Assembly: GCF_002631185.1 (NCBI RefSeq)
Contig: NZ_PDNU01000027.1
Coordinates: 21,743 to 85,742, forward strand
Length of the DNA stretch: 64,000 bases
Source: Teichococcus rhizosphaerae
GTDB taxonomy: Bacteria; Pseudomonadota; Alphaproteobacteria; Acetobacterales; Acetobacteraceae
Direction: 5' to 3'
Shown here one piece after another: positions 18,647 to 28,436 of the stretch. The notes below the pieces were generated by a model that saw nothing but the letters and a program-made list of their open reading frames with translations, made no database searches and was not told where the DNA came from. Made by a program: the position numbers and the translations under genes. Positions within the stretch are counted from its first letter, which is position 1, and every line of letters starts with the position of its first letter.

Positions 18647-19849
18647 TCAGCCCATCCGGCAGGCCGCCGATGGCGGCGGCGTCGCCTCGGCGGCCGGCAC
18701 CGTCATCTCGATCGCGCGGTGCACGCGCCCGCCGTCGCGCACCACGCGGCCCATCAGGTTCGGCATCACCAGCTGGTGGTCCTCGGCGCGCATCCGCACC
18801 ATGCCGAAGGGCGATTCGAACTCCAGGCCGTTCATCGCCTGCGCCACCTTGTCCGCATCGGTGCTGCCGGCCTTGCGGACGCCCTCGAAGATCAGGCGCA
18901 TGCCGGTATAGGTCTCGGCCTCGTATTCGCCGGGGTCCTGGTTGAAGCGGCGGCGCCAGGCCTCGACGAAGCGGCGGTTCTGCGGCGTGTCGAGGGAGGC
19001 GTCGTAGTTGATGACGCCATAGGAGCCGACCACGTCCTCGCCCGCCGCGCGCAGCGTCGTCGGCACGATATAGGCGTGCCCGACGATCGTCAGCTCCGCC
19101 GCCAGGCCGAACTGCCGCGCCTGCTTGGCGAAGTTGATCGCGTCCCCGCCCGAGAGCACCACCCACACCCCCTGCAGCCCGGCCGCCTTGAGCTGCGAGA
19201 TGTAGGGCGCGTAGTCGCGGGTGCCGAGCGGCGGGAAGACGCTGAGCGCGACCTCCTTGCCGGTTTCCTGCGCCGCGCGGGTGAAGCCGGCCGCCGAATC
19301 GCGGCCCCAGACGTAGTCCGCCGCGCAGATGCCCCATTTGCGTTCCGGCCGGCCGCGCAGCCACGGCCCCACCACCATCAGGTCCATCGCATCCGAATGG
19401 TTGGCGCGGAACAGCCGCCGCCCGCAGGCTTCGCCCGTCAGCCGGTCGGCCTTGTTGACCGTCGAGACGTAGAGCGCGTTCCACCGATCGAGCTGGCCCG
19501 CGATGGCAAGCCCGCTCGCCGAGGAGATGGCCTCGATCAGCAGCCCGTGGCCGCCCAGCGCGAGGCGCTCGGCGGCGCGGCGCGCGGCGTCGGGGTTGCT
19601 CTGCTCGTCGCCGATGCGGAACTCCACCTGGCGGCCGTCGATGCCGCCAGCGGCATTGGCCTCATCCACCGCGAACTGCACGCCGCGGATCACCTCCTCG
19701 CCCAGCACGGCATAGGCGCCGGTCTGCGAGGTGGGCACGCCGACGCGGATCGGCTCGCGCCGCGCCTGGGCGCGCGCCGTCCCGGCAAGCCCGGCGGCGG
19801 AAGCGCCGAAGGCGGTGGCGCCGATGATCGCTTCTCTCCTGCTTCGCAT
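18647..19849 (-). CDS. Liv-type ABC transporter substrate-binding protein
   Basis: A 400-residue periplasmic binding protein of the branched-chain amino acid/amide type (LivK-like). ATG 19849 follows AGGAGGAACGTC; the leader MRSRREAIIGATAFGASAAG has a twin-Arg-like pair and ends near ARAQA. The mature start IRVGVPTSQTGAYAVLGEEV and GIDGRQVEFRIGDEQSNPD are typical of the group, which in soil bacteria often imports aromatic or alicyclic acids. It lies 28 bp after the LivF-like ATPase and 31 bp before badK, physically joining the transporter to the ring-degradation genes. Cyclohexanecarboxylate or a relative is the inferred ligand. Confidence 0.88.
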   Translation of the reverse strand: MRSRREAIIGATAFGASAAGLAGTARAQARREPIRVGVPTSQTGAYAVLGEEVIRGVQFAVDEANAAGGIDGRQVEFRIGDEQSNPDAARRAAERLALGGHGLLIEAISSASGLAIAGQLDRWNALYVSTVNKADRLTGEACGRRLFRANHSDAMDLMVVGPWLRGRPERKWGICAADYVWGRDSAAGFTRAAQETGKEVALSVFPPLGTRDYAPYISQLKAAGLQGVWVVLSGGDAINFAKQARQFGLAAELTIVGHAYIVPTTLRAAGEDVVGSYGVINYDASLDTPQNRRFVEAWRRRFNQDPGEYEAETYTGMRLIFEGVRKAGSTDADKVAQAMNGLEFESPFGMVRMRAEDHQLVMPNLMGRVVRDGGRVHRAIEMTVPAAEATPPPSAACRMG

Positions 19850-19877
19850 GACGTTCCTCCTGTTCCCTTGGTTGACG

Positions 19878-20572
19878 CTAGACGCCCAGATGCTCGTGCA
19901 ACACCGCCTCGTCGAGGCCGGCAACCGGCCCCGAGGCGACGATCCTGCCCTTCGCCATCGCGTGGAACTGCCGCGCGGCGCGGCGGATCAGCCCCAGATG
20001 CTGCTCGATCAGCAGCAGCGCCGTGCCTTCGCGCGTCGCCAGGCGGTCGAGCGCCTCGCCGAGCTCGTCCACCACCACCGGCGCCAGCCCCTCGCTCGGC
20101 TCATCGAGGATGAGCAGGTCCGGATTGGCCATCAGCGCGCGCCCGATGGCGAGCATCTGCTGCTGCCCGCCCGACAGCGCGGTGCCCGGCGTCGCCGCGC
20201 GCTCGGCGAGGATGGGGAACATCGCGCAGACCGAGGCGAGCGTCCATGGCCCCGGCCGCCGCACCGCGGCGCCGAGCGGGAGGTTCTCGCGCACCGTCAG
20301 GTTGGGCAGGATGCGCTGGCCCTGCACCACCACCGCGATGCCCGCCCGCGCCGCCCGGTAGGGCCGCAGCGGCAGCGTCTGCGCCGCCCCGTGGAAGCGC
20401 ACCGCGCCCGCCCGCACCCGCACCAGCCCGAGCACGGCATTGACCGTGGTGGTCTTGCCCACGCCGTTGCGCCCGACCAGCGCCACGCGCTCCCCCTCGG
20501 CCACCGCCAGGCTGACGCCGTGCAGGATATGCGCCTCGCCGTAGAAGGCGTGCACGCCGTCGAGTTCGAGGA

Positions 20573-20576
<4 letters not shown>
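19878..20576 (-). CDS. Liv-type ABC transporter ATPase (LivF-like)
   Basis: A 232-residue ABC ATPase with all motifs intact: Walker A GRNGVGKTT near residue 35, Q-loop VVVQGQRILPNLTVREN, signature LSGGQQQ near 137, Walker B LLILDEPSEGLAP and the H-loop in LLIEQHL. The ATG overlaps the stop of the LivG-like gene (ATGA), as do all neighbouring joints in this transporter block. LivF and LivG normally form a heterodimer; because the partner here lacks its signature region, this intact subunit may carry most or all of the remaining ATPase function. Confidence 0.9.
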
Positions 20577-21153
<577 letters not shown>

Positions 21154-21157
<4 letters not shown>

Positions 21158-22116
21158 GCCTCGGCCCCGTGCCGCCGGCGCAGCCGCCGCGGCAGGCCCG
21201 ACAGCCCGTCCGGCAGGAACACCATGACCAGCACCAGCAGGATGCCAAGCAGGCCGAGCCAGCGCTCGGTCACCTCGACCAGCTGCTCGCGCAGCAGGAA
21301 ATAGACCGCCGCGCCGGCGAGCGGCCCCCATACCGTGCGCGTGCCGCCGAGCAGCGCCATGATCAGCGCCGAGCCCGAGACGCTCCAATGCACCGTCTCA
21401 GGGGAGACGAAGCCGTTGTAGAGCACGTAGAGTACGCCGCCCGCCGCGGCGATGCCGCCCGACAGCGCGAACACCGCCGCGCGCGGCAGCACCGTGCCAT
21501 AGCCGAGGAAGCGGGCGCGTTCCTCGTTCTCGCGGATCGCCTCGGTCAGCAGGCCGAAGCGGCTGCGCGCGAGCAGCGCGGCGAGCGCGGCCAGCGCCAC
21601 CATCGCCAGCCAGGCGATGAGGAACATTCCCTCGGCCCGCTGGAAGGTGGCGGCGGGCAGGCCGAAGATCTCGCGCGGCAGGGCCACGGTCAGCCCGTCG
21701 GCGCCGCCGGTCACGCCGCGCGCCTTGTTCGCCGCCTCGAAGCAGGCCTGGCCGAGGGCGAGCGTCAGCATGGCGAAGGCGATGCCGTGCACCCGCACGA
21801 CGATCAGCCCGAGGCCGAAGCAGACCGCCGCCATCGCCAGCACGGCCAGCGGCAGCGCCGCTTCCGCCGGCAGCAGCCCGGGCGCGCCGAGGCCGATGCC
21901 GGCGAGATAGGCGCCGGCGCCGAACATCGCCGCATGGCCGAAGCTGACCATGCCGTTCTGCCGCGCCAGCACGCCGACGGACAGCGCGAGGATGGCGTAG
22001 ATGCAGGCCTGCGCCAGCAGCGAGAGCAGCACGCCCGGCGGCACCAGCGCCGCGATCGCCGGCCCCGCCGCCGCTGCCGCCAGCGCCCCGGCGGCGATCC
22101 GCCCTGCCCCGCTCAC
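21154..22116 (-). CDS. Liv-type ABC transporter permease (LivM-like)
   Basis: A 320-residue inner-membrane permease starting at GTG 22116, which overlaps the LivH-like stop (GTGA). It has about 8-10 hydrophobic segments, SVGVLARQNGMVSFGHAAMFGAGAY near residue 45 (the conserved LivM G-S/FGHAA motif), AGVTGGADGL-like text (here ARGVTGGADGLTVALP) and the ATPase-contacting loop REN(E)ERARFLGY. It ends in DGLSGLPRRLRRR. The open frame extends further upstream inside the LivH-like gene, but that part is an out-of-frame shadow. Confidence 0.88.
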
Positions 22117-22961
22117 AGCCGCTTCCCCGCCAGCCCGGTCGGCCGCCACAGCAGCACCGCCGCCATGGTCAGGAACGGGATCAGCGCCGCGATGTCGGGC
22201 AGCAGCACCGCGCCCAGCACCTGCACCTGGCCGAGCAGCAGCGCCGCCAGCGCCGCGCCGCCCAGGCTGCCCAGCCCGCTCACCACCACCACCACGAAGC
22301 AATCCACCAGGATCTGCCCGCCCATCGCCGGGGACAGCGACAGGAACGGCGCGGCGATCACCCCCGACACCCCGGCCAGCGCGGCGCCGAGCGCGGTGAC
22401 CAGCATCGCCACCGCGTCGGTGTTCACCCCCTGCACGGCGGTGATCGCCGGATCGAGGCTCGCGGCGCGGACGAACAGCCCGGCGCGGGAACGGTGCAGC
22501 CAGGCCAGCAGCGCGGCGGTCAGCGCCGCCGCCATGGCGATCACCGCCAGGCGATAGACCGGGAAGGCGTCGCCGCCCAGCGCGACGGAACCCGCCAGCA
22601 GCGCCGGCGCATCCATCGAGCGGCCCTCGGTGCCCCAGATCCACTGCACCGCATCCTCGATCACCAGCAGCAGGCCGAAGGTGACGATCACCGTCACCAG
22701 CGGGTCGCGGTCCTGCAAGGCGCGGAACACCAGCCGGTCGAGCACCGCGCCGAACAGCGCCAGCACCACCGCGCTCGCCGCCAGCCCGGCCCAGAAGCCG
22801 CCCGCCTGCGCCGCCGTGTAGCCGGCATAGGCGCCGAGCATGTAGAAGGCGCCATGGCCGAAATTGACCACGCGCCGCAGCCCGTAGATCAGCGCCAGCC
22901 CCGCCGCCAGCACCAGCAGCAGGCTGCCATAGACGAGGCCGTTGAGGATCTGGATGGTCAC
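22113..22961 (-). CDS. Liv-type ABC transporter permease (LivH-like)
   Basis: A 282-residue permease. MTIQILNGLVYGSLLLVLAA and GLRRVVNFGHGAFYMLGAY at the N-terminus are the classic LivH signature. Further hydrophobic segments follow, including VSGLGSLGGAALAALLLGQ near the C-terminus. The ATG overlaps the stop codon of the TetR-family regulator by ATGA, so regulator and transporter are translated from one mRNA. With the LivM-, LivG- and LivF-like genes it completes the membrane and energy parts of the importer placed before the badKHI genes. Confidence 0.9.
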   Translation of the reverse strand: MTIQILNGLVYGSLLLVLAAGLALIYGLRRVVNFGHGAFYMLGAYAGYTAAQAGGFWAGLAASAVVLALFGAVLDRLVFRALQDRDPLVTVIVTFGLLLVIEDAVQWIWGTEGRSMDAPALLAGSVALGGDAFPVYRLAVIAMAAALTAALLAWLHRSRAGLFVRAASLDPAITAVQGVNTDAVAMLVTALGAALAGVSGVIAAPFLSLSPAMGGQILVDCFVVVVVSGLGSLGGAALAALLLGQVQVLGAVLLPDIAALIPFLTMAAVLLWRPTGLAGKRL

Positions 22962-23635
22962 CGCGCCGCCTCCGCCCGCCGTTGCGCGCCGAGCGGCGTG
23001 AGCAGCGCGCCGAGCAGCATCTCAAGGCTGTCGGCGATGTAGTCGTCGATCGTCATCCGCCCCGCCAGCCGCCAGGTCTTGAGCGCCCATCCATGCGCCA
23101 TCATCACCACGCGATAGGCGGTCAGCTCGGCATCCACCGGCCGGAACAGCCCCTGCGCGATGCCGTCGCTGATGCAGTCGGCGATCAGCGCATTCGTCTC
23201 GACCTCGCGCCGCTTGATGTGCTCGCGCAACGAGCGGCGCAGCGAACGCGATTCCTGATAGGCGAGCAGGGTCGCCTCGGGCCTTTCGGCGACGATCCGG
23301 CAATAGGTATCCACCGCGGCGGCGAAGCGCGCGAGCGGATCGCGCAACCCGGCGAGCGCCGCCGGGATACTGCTGGCATAGGCATCAAGCAGGCTGTCGA
23401 GGACCAGGAGCAGGAGTTCCTCCTTGTCCTCGACATAGTTGTAGATGAGCCCGGGGCTGACGCCGACGCGAAGGGCGATGTCGCGCATCGTCGCCGCGTG
23501 ATAGCCGCGGCGCCCGAACAATTCGCCCGCCGCCTCGGTGATCTGGGCCCGGCGCTCGGCGGTCAGCCTGGTCGCGGCGGGCTGGCCGCCGCCGGCCGCG
23601 CGCGCCGACACGGGGGCACCGCGTCCCGCGCTCAC
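22958..23635 (-). CDS. TetR-family transcriptional regulator heading the cyclohexanecarboxylate operon
   Basis: About 225 residues. The N-terminal helix-turn-helix is ITEAAGELFGRRGYHAATMR then DIALRVGVSPGLIYNYVEDK, with the standard YxYxxxKE(E)LL ending. The C-terminal ligand domain is less conserved. GTG 23635 is chosen because CGGAG lies about 7-8 bases upstream; GTG 23686 (17 residues longer) and GTG 23611 remain possible. It is the first gene of a run of coupled genes ending at aliA and most likely controls that run in response to an acyl-CoA or acid ligand, as many catabolic TetR proteins do. A perfect 24-bp palindrome immediately upstream (23689-23712) could be its operator. Confidence 0.83.
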   Translation of the reverse strand: MSAGRGAPVSARAAGGGQPAATRLTAERRAQITEAAGELFGRRGYHAATMRDIALRVGVSPGLIYNYVEDKEELLLLVLDSLLDAYASSIPAALAGLRDPLARFAAAVDTYCRIVAERPEATLLAYQESRSLRRSLREHIKRREVETNALIADCISDGIAQGLFRPVDAELTAYRVVMMAHGWALKTWRLAGRMTIDDYIADSLEMLLGALLTPLGAQRRAEAAR

Positions 23636-23688
23636 CGACCGGCTCCGCGTGCGCCGGTGTCCCGCCGGGGCGCCATGCCGCGGCACTT

Positions 23689-23712
23689 CCGCCCGCCCAC
23701 CTGGGCGGGCGG
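23689..23712. repeat. 24-bp perfect GC palindrome between the Nudix and TetR genes
   Basis: Two 11-base arms, CCGCCCGCCCA and TGGGCGGGCGG, separated by CC. It starts 3 bp before the earliest possible TetR start codon and lies 41 bp after the Nudix stop. It could be a TetR operator or, as RNA, a hairpin that ends Nudix transcription; there is no T-run after it on either strand. Confidence 0.6.
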
Positions 23713-23752
23713 GCGCCCTTCGATGGAAGGTCCGATCATCGCCGCGCGCCGG

Positions 23753-24562
23753 TCAACGCGGCGGCGCCCCGCCCGAGGCCGGCATGTCGTGGGCGAGGAA
23801 GATCTCGCCGCCATAGCCGGCGGCGAGCGGGATGCGGAGTTCGCGCCCGCCGGGGACGGCGCGCACGAATTCCGGCTCGACGGTGATGACGGGCGCGCTG
23901 CGCGCGGCGCCGATCGAGGCTTCGGCGGTGGTCTCGCGCGCCAGCTTCATCAGGTTGAGGCGGGTCGGGAATATCATCTTGCGGCGCCCGTTGGCGGCAT
24001 CGTCCAGCGCGTCGGCCGGCCGGATCCAGACGGAATCGACCGCCTCCCCGCCGTCATGCAGGGCGAGATGGTCCTCCGGCGCGACGGTTAGGAAGAAATG
24101 CGTGTCGAAGCGCTTGGGCTGGGTGCGCGGCGTGATCCAATGCGCGAAATGCACCAGCAGGTCGGTCGCCGGCACCAGGTCCTCGGCGGCGAGGATATCG
24201 GCGAAGGCGGCCTCGCGCCGGCACAGCGCGGCGCGCGGCGCCTCCAGCCGCTGCACCACCTCGGCGCCGACCAGCCCCTGCTCGCCGCGCCGCCGGGCCA
24301 GCAGCACGCCGCATTCCTCGAAGGTCTCGCGCACCGCCGCGACATGGATGGGCGTGGCGTGCGAAGCACCGCCGAGGGCCTCGGCGATCGCGGCATCGTC
24401 CGGATCGACGCGGCCGCCGGGAAACACCAGCGCGCCCGAGGCGAAGTCGATCTCATGGTGGCGGACCACCATGAACACCTCCATGCCCTGCGGGCGGTCG
24501 CGCAACAGCAGCACGGTGGCGGCGGCGCGGGCGGAAACCGGGGAAGCGGGGCTGACGGACAT
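23753..24562 (-). CDS. Nudix hydrolase, NUDT19/CoA-diphosphatase-like
   Basis: About 269 residues. The Nudix box is split by an insertion: FPGGRVDPDD, then about 17 residues, then AAVRETFEECGVLLA, which supplies the REXXEEXG metal-binding core. This extended box, and the segments RHHEIDFASGALVFPGG and HWITPRTQPKRFDTHFFL, are typical of the NUDT19/NUDT7-like branch that cleaves CoA or acyl-CoA diphosphate bonds. ATG 24562 is chosen; GTG 24607 would add 15 residues with no better ribosome site. It follows pantothenate kinase by 84 bp, pairing a CoA-degrading with a CoA-making enzyme. The exact substrate is inferred. Confidence 0.82.
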   Translation of the reverse strand: MSVSPASPVSARAAATVLLLRDRPQGMEVFMVVRHHEIDFASGALVFPGGRVDPDDAAIAEALGGASHATPIHVAAVRETFEECGVLLARRRGEQGLVGAEVVQRLEAPRAALCRREAAFADILAAEDLVPATDLLVHFAHWITPRTQPKRFDTHFFLTVAPEDHLALHDGGEAVDSVWIRPADALDDAANGRRKMIFPTRLNLMKLARETTAEASIGAARSAPVITVEPEFVRAVPGGRELRIPLAAGYGGEIFLAHDMPASGGAPPR

Positions 24563-24646
24563 GGGCAGGGGAGCCTCGGGCGGCGTGCAGGCAGGGGCCG
24601 GCTGCACAGGCGGCGTGGGGCGCCATCGCGGCGCGGGGAGGCGTGG

Positions 24647-25612
24647 TCAGTGGCGGCGCAGCAGCACCTCCCCCACGGCATGGTCGCTGCGCTTGGACAG
24701 CACGAGGCGCGCGCGCTCGCGCGTCGGCGCGACATTGCGGCGGAGGTTGACGAGGTTGACGCGCCGCCAGATGTCGCGCGCCATCGTCTCCGCCTCCGCG
24801 CGCGGCAGGTCGCGGTAGCGGTGGAAATAGGAGGCCGGGTCGCGGAAGGCGGTGCGCTGAAGCAGCAGGAAGCGCTCAAGGTACCAGGCCTCGATGTCGG
24901 CCGTCTCGGCATCGACGTAGATCGAGAAGTCGAAGAAGTCCGAGGCGACGACCGCGGCGGCGGTGGTCTGCAGCACGTTCAGCCCCTCGAAGATCAGGAT
25001 ATCGGGCCGGCGCACCGCCTGGTGCTCGCCGGGCACGATGTCGTAGGCGAGGTGCGAATAGACCGGCGCCTGCACCTCGAGCCCCGACTTCGCATCGGCG
25101 AGGAAGCGGATCATCCGGCGCTGGTCGTAGCTTTCGGGAAAGCCCTTGCGGTGCATCAGCCCGCGCTGTTCCAGCACCCGGTTCGGATGCAGGAAGCCGT
25201 CGGTGGTCACCAGATCCACCCGCGGATGGTCGGGCCAGCGCGCCAGCAGGAAGCGCAGCGTGCGCGCCAGCGTGCTCTTGCCCACGGCGACGCTGCCGGC
25301 GATGGCGACGATGAACGGCCGGCGTTCCGCCGCGCGGCCGAGGAAGGCGGCCTTGTCCGCCGCCAGCCGCCGCGCCGCCGCCACCTCGAGGTTGATGAGG
25401 GAAGCGAGCGGGGTCAGCGTCTCGGTCACCTCGGCGAAGGAGACCGGCTCGCTCAAGCCGCACAGCGCGGCGTACTCGGCTTGCGTCAGGGCGGGCGGCG
25501 TGCCGGCTGCGAGCGCGGCCCAGTCGCGCCGCGTGAAATGTTCCCATTCCTGCGGGCGGGGGTTCGCGCAGGACGCGCCGCGCGCCGAGGCGAGCATGAC
25601 CAGCCGCGGCAT
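24647..25612 (-). CDS. coaA: Type I pantothenate kinase
   Basis: A 321-residue kinase for the first step of CoA synthesis (pantothenate to 4'-phosphopantothenate). The P-loop [18 protein letters not shown] lies near residue 105. Other type I motifs are [12 protein letters not shown] at the N-terminus, [59 protein letters not shown] and the C-terminal [22 protein letters not shown] 25612 is used; ATG 25597 is possible. It lies 75 bp after the monooxygenase gene and before the Nudix gene. This is a housekeeping function placed among CoA-consuming catabolic operons. Confidence 0.93.
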   Translation of the reverse strand: MPRLVMLASARGASCANPRPQEWEHFTRRDWAALAAGTPPALTQAEYAALCGLSEPVSFAEVTETLTPLASLINLEVAAARRLAADKAAFLGRAAERRPFIVAIAGSVAVGKSTLARTLRFLLARWPDHPRVDLVTTDGFLHPNRVLEQRGLMHRKGFPESYDQRRMIRFLADAKSGLEVQAPVYSHLAYDIVPGEHQAVRRPDILIFEGLNVLQTTAAAVVASDFFDFSIYVDAETADIEAWYLERFLLLQRTAFRDPASYFHRYRDLPRAEAETMARDIWRRVNLVNLRRNVAPTRERARLVLSKRSDHAVGEVLLRRH

Positions 25613-25687
25613 CAGCCGCCATGCTCCGCGGTGCGGGGAGGCGAGGGAACCACCGGAAAGGCAGCGCGGTCCATGGCGGGCCCGGCC

Positions 25688-27328
25688 TCAGCTCAGCGCC
25701 AGGCCGGCATAGCCGCGCGCGGCGATGTCCTCGGCCCATGCGCGATAGGCCGGCGCGCTGCCGGTGTAGCGCGCGACTCGGCGCACCTGCCGGCCCTCGA
25801 CATTGACGTTGACGCCGGTCATCCAGGAATCGACCTCCATGGAGAGCAGCCCCTGGGCGACCTCCATCACATGGTCCATCCACTTTGCCATCGCCTCGGG
25901 CGTCGCCTCGGCACGGGTCAGGCCATTGGCCTGCATGTGGCGCAGCAGGCGCGTCACCCAGTCCACGTTGAACTCAATCGAGCGCGGGATGTTGCCGAGC
26001 GCGGCGTGCGGGCCGAGCAGCATGAACATGTTCGGGAAGCCGTCCTGCAGCATGCCGACCAGCGATGTCGCACCGTCCTTCCACATCTCCTTCAGCGCCA
26101 CGCCGTCCTTGCCGCGGAACTCGATGCGGTCGAAGGCGCCGCGCAGGGCATCGAAGCCGGTGGCATAGACGATGATGTCGAACTCGTAGTCCCGCTCGCT
26201 GGTGCGGATGCCGGTCGCGGTGATGCGCTCGATCGGAGTCTCGCGGGTGTCCACCAGCGTCACGTTGGGCTGGTTGTAGACCTCGTAGTATTTCGTCTCG
26301 AGCGGCACGCGGCGGGTGCCGAAACCATGATTCTTCGGGATCAGCTTCTCGGCGACCTGCTGGTCCTTCACCCGCTGGCGGATCTTGTTGGCGACGAAGT
26401 CCGAGATGACCCGGTTGGCCTCGCGGCTGGTCAGCATGTCCTTGAAGTTGCCGACCCAGATGCCGAAGCCGCGCTCATTGTAGAGCTTCTCGAGGATCGC
26501 GTTGCGCTCCTCCTCGGACACCTCGAAGGCGCCCTTGTCCATCGGCGTGTGCAGGAAGCAGGAGAAGGTCTCCTCGCAGCGCCGGAAGATCTCGTCGTAG
26601 CGGGCGCGGATCTGCTCCATCTCCTCGGGCGTGATCCTGCCGTTGCCGAGCGGGGCGCACCAGTTCGGCGTGCGCTGGAACACCACCAGTTCCCGCGCCG
26701 TCTTGGCGACCTCCTGGATGGTCTGCACGCCCGAGGCGCCGGTGCCGATGACGGCGACGCGCTTGCCGGCGAAATCCACCGGCTCCTTGGGCCACAGGCC
26801 GGTGTGGAAGGACTGGCCGCGGAAGTCGCCGATGCCGGGGAAGTTCGGCATGGTCGGCGCCGACAGCGCGCCGATCGCGGTGATCAGGAAGCGCGCGCGG
26901 TGGCGGCTGCCATCCTCGAGCGTGACGGTCCAGCTGCGGCTGGCCTCGTCCCATTCGGCCGCCTTGACCCGGGCATTGAACTGGATGTCGCGGCGCAGGT
27001 CGTATTTGTCGGCGACACGGTTGAGGTAGCGCTCGGTCTCCGGCTGCGGGGCGAAATGCTCGCTCCAGCTCCATTCCTGCAGCAGGTCCTTGTCGAAGGA
27101 ATAGCCGTAGGAATAGCTCTCGGAATCGAAGCGACAGCCGGGGTAGCGGTTCCAGTACCAGGTGCCGCCGACGCCGGTGCCGGCCTCGAAGACGGGCGCG
27201 CTGAGGCCGAGCTCGCGCAGGCGGATCAGCTGGTAGAGGCCCGACATGCCGGCGCCGATCACGATGGCGTCGAAGGTGGTGCCAGGGGCGCCGGAGGGCG
27301 CGGCGCGCGTCTCGGTCATGGTGGTCAT
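25688..27328 (-). CDS. Baeyer-Villiger-type flavin monooxygenase (cyclohexanone monooxygenase family)
   Basis: A 546-residue class B flavoprotein monooxygenase using FAD and NADPH. The first Rossmann motif is IVIGAGMSGLYQLIRL (residues 22-37) and the second is VAVIGTGASGVQTIQEVA near 187. The Baeyer-Villiger fingerprint FxGxxxHxxxWP is present as FRGQSFHTGLWP just before the second motif. GTWYWNRYPGCRFDSESYSY is the conserved substrate/FAD segment. Such enzymes turn cyclic or linear ketones into lactones or esters. It is 34 bp downstream of a Bug gene and upstream of coaA. Near alicyclic-acid genes, a cyclic or terpenoid ketone substrate is plausible but unproven. Confidence 0.88.
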   Translation of the reverse strand: MTTMTETRAAPSGAPGTTFDAIVIGAGMSGLYQLIRLRELGLSAPVFEAGTGVGGTWYWNRYPGCRFDSESYSYGYSFDKDLLQEWSWSEHFAPQPETERYLNRVADKYDLRRDIQFNARVKAAEWDEASRSWTVTLEDGSRHRARFLITAIGALSAPTMPNFPGIGDFRGQSFHTGLWPKEPVDFAGKRVAVIGTGASGVQTIQEVAKTARELVVFQRTPNWCAPLGNGRITPEEMEQIRARYDEIFRRCEETFSCFLHTPMDKGAFEVSEEERNAILEKLYNERGFGIWVGNFKDMLTSREANRVISDFVANKIRQRVKDQQVAEKLIPKNHGFGTRRVPLETKYYEVYNQPNVTLVDTRETPIERITATGIRTSERDYEFDIIVYATGFDALRGAFDRIEFRGKDGVALKEMWKDGATSLVGMLQDGFPNMFMLLGPHAALGNIPRSIEFNVDWVTRLLRHMQANGLTRAEATPEAMAKWMDHVMEVAQGLLSMEVDSWMTGVNVNVEGRQVRRVARYTGSAPAYRAWAEDIAARGYAGLALS

Positions 27329-27362
27329 CGGTATTGGTCCTTGGCGATTGGCGGCCCGCCGG

Positions 27363-28364
27363 TCAGTCCGCGCGGGCGCCGGATATGCGGACGATCTCGG
27401 CCCAGCGGTCGATCTCGGAGGCGATGATCCGGCGCGTCTCCTCGGGCGAGGTGAAGGCGATCTCGAGCCCGAGCGTGTCGCGGAAGCGTTCCTCGACGCC
27501 CGGCGCGCGAAGTCCGCGCTGCAGCGCGGCCGAGCTGCGCTCGACCGCGGCGCGGGGCATCCCGGCCGGGCCGATCACGGCGAAGAACACGTCGGTGACG
27601 CTGTCCGGCACGCCGGCCTCGGCCATGGTCGGCACGTCGGGCAGCGCCGCCGCCCGCGCCGCCCTGGTCACCGCCAGGGCCCGGAACTGCCCGGCGCGGA
27701 TCGCGGCGAGGCCGGTCGTCATGGTCTCGAAGGTGAAGGCGACGTCGCCGCGCATCATCGCGGTGTTCGACGGCGCATTGCCGGCGTAATGGACGGCGAA
27801 GATGTCGATCCCGGCGCGCACGCGCAGCAGCTCGCCCGCCAGGTGGCTCGACGAGCCGACCCCGGGGGGTGGCGTAGGACGACTCGCCCGGCCGCGCCCG
27901 CGCCGCGGCGATCAGTTCCGGCAGGGTGCGGATCGGCGATTGCGCGCTCACCACCAGGATGTTCGCCGTGCGTGCGACCTGGGCGATCGGCTCATGGTCG
28001 CGACGCGGATCGTAGGGCATGCGGCGGAACAGCGAGATATTGATGGCCAGCGCCCCGCCCGCCGAGACGCCCATCGTGTAGCCGTCGGGCGCCGCCTTGG
28101 CGATGGCGTCCACGCCGATATTGCCGCCGGCGCCGGCGCGGTTCTCGACCACCACCGGCTGGCCGAGCCCGTCGCGCAGCATTTCGGCCAGCAGCGCCCG
28201 AGCACGTCGGTCGAGCCGCCGGCGGGGAAAGGCACGATGAAGCGGATCGGCCGGATTGGCCATTCCTGGGCCCGGGCCGGGCCGGCCAATGCCGGCGACA
28301 GCAGCGCCGCGCCGCCGATCAGCGCCTGCCGGCGCGGCAAGGCCGCACCCTTCGGTCGTTCCAT
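27363..28364 (-). pseudogene. Bug/TctC-family solute-binding protein gene with two frameshifts
   Basis: Reading from ATG 28364, a twin-Arg-like leader (LPRRQALIGGAALLSPALAG) leads into IRFIVPFPAGGSTDVL. The frame is then lost near 28195-28202 (one base short or two extra) and continues in a second frame with GQPVVVENRAGAGGNIGVDA and APDGYTMGVSAGGALA. It shifts again at a run of six G (27864-27869 on the plus strand), apparently one base too long. A third stretch gives AVHYAGNAPSNTAMMRG and a normal C-terminus. The shifts cancel, so the product would be a full-length Bug protein if they are sequencing errors. It precedes the monooxygenase gene by 34 bp. Confidence 0.82.
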
Positions 28365-28416
28365 GGTTTCCCCCACTCAACTTTTTATTTCAGTTTGCTT
28401 TTCCAGCGTCTTTGTC

Positions 28417-28436
28417 CAGCGGGTGGCAGCCCGCTG
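28417..28436. repeat. Inverted repeat in the divergent spacer before the MarR operon
   Basis: Arms CAGCGGG and CCCGCTG around TGGCAG. It overlaps the next palindrome by three bases and lies 53 bp upstream of the Bug start codon on the minus strand. It could form a hairpin in a transcript or be part of a compound operator. Confidence 0.45.

Noticed and set aside
24098..27427. A 1109-codon open frame on the plus strand
   Set aside because: It runs antisense to the Nudix, coaA and monooxygenase genes and has no recognisable domain.
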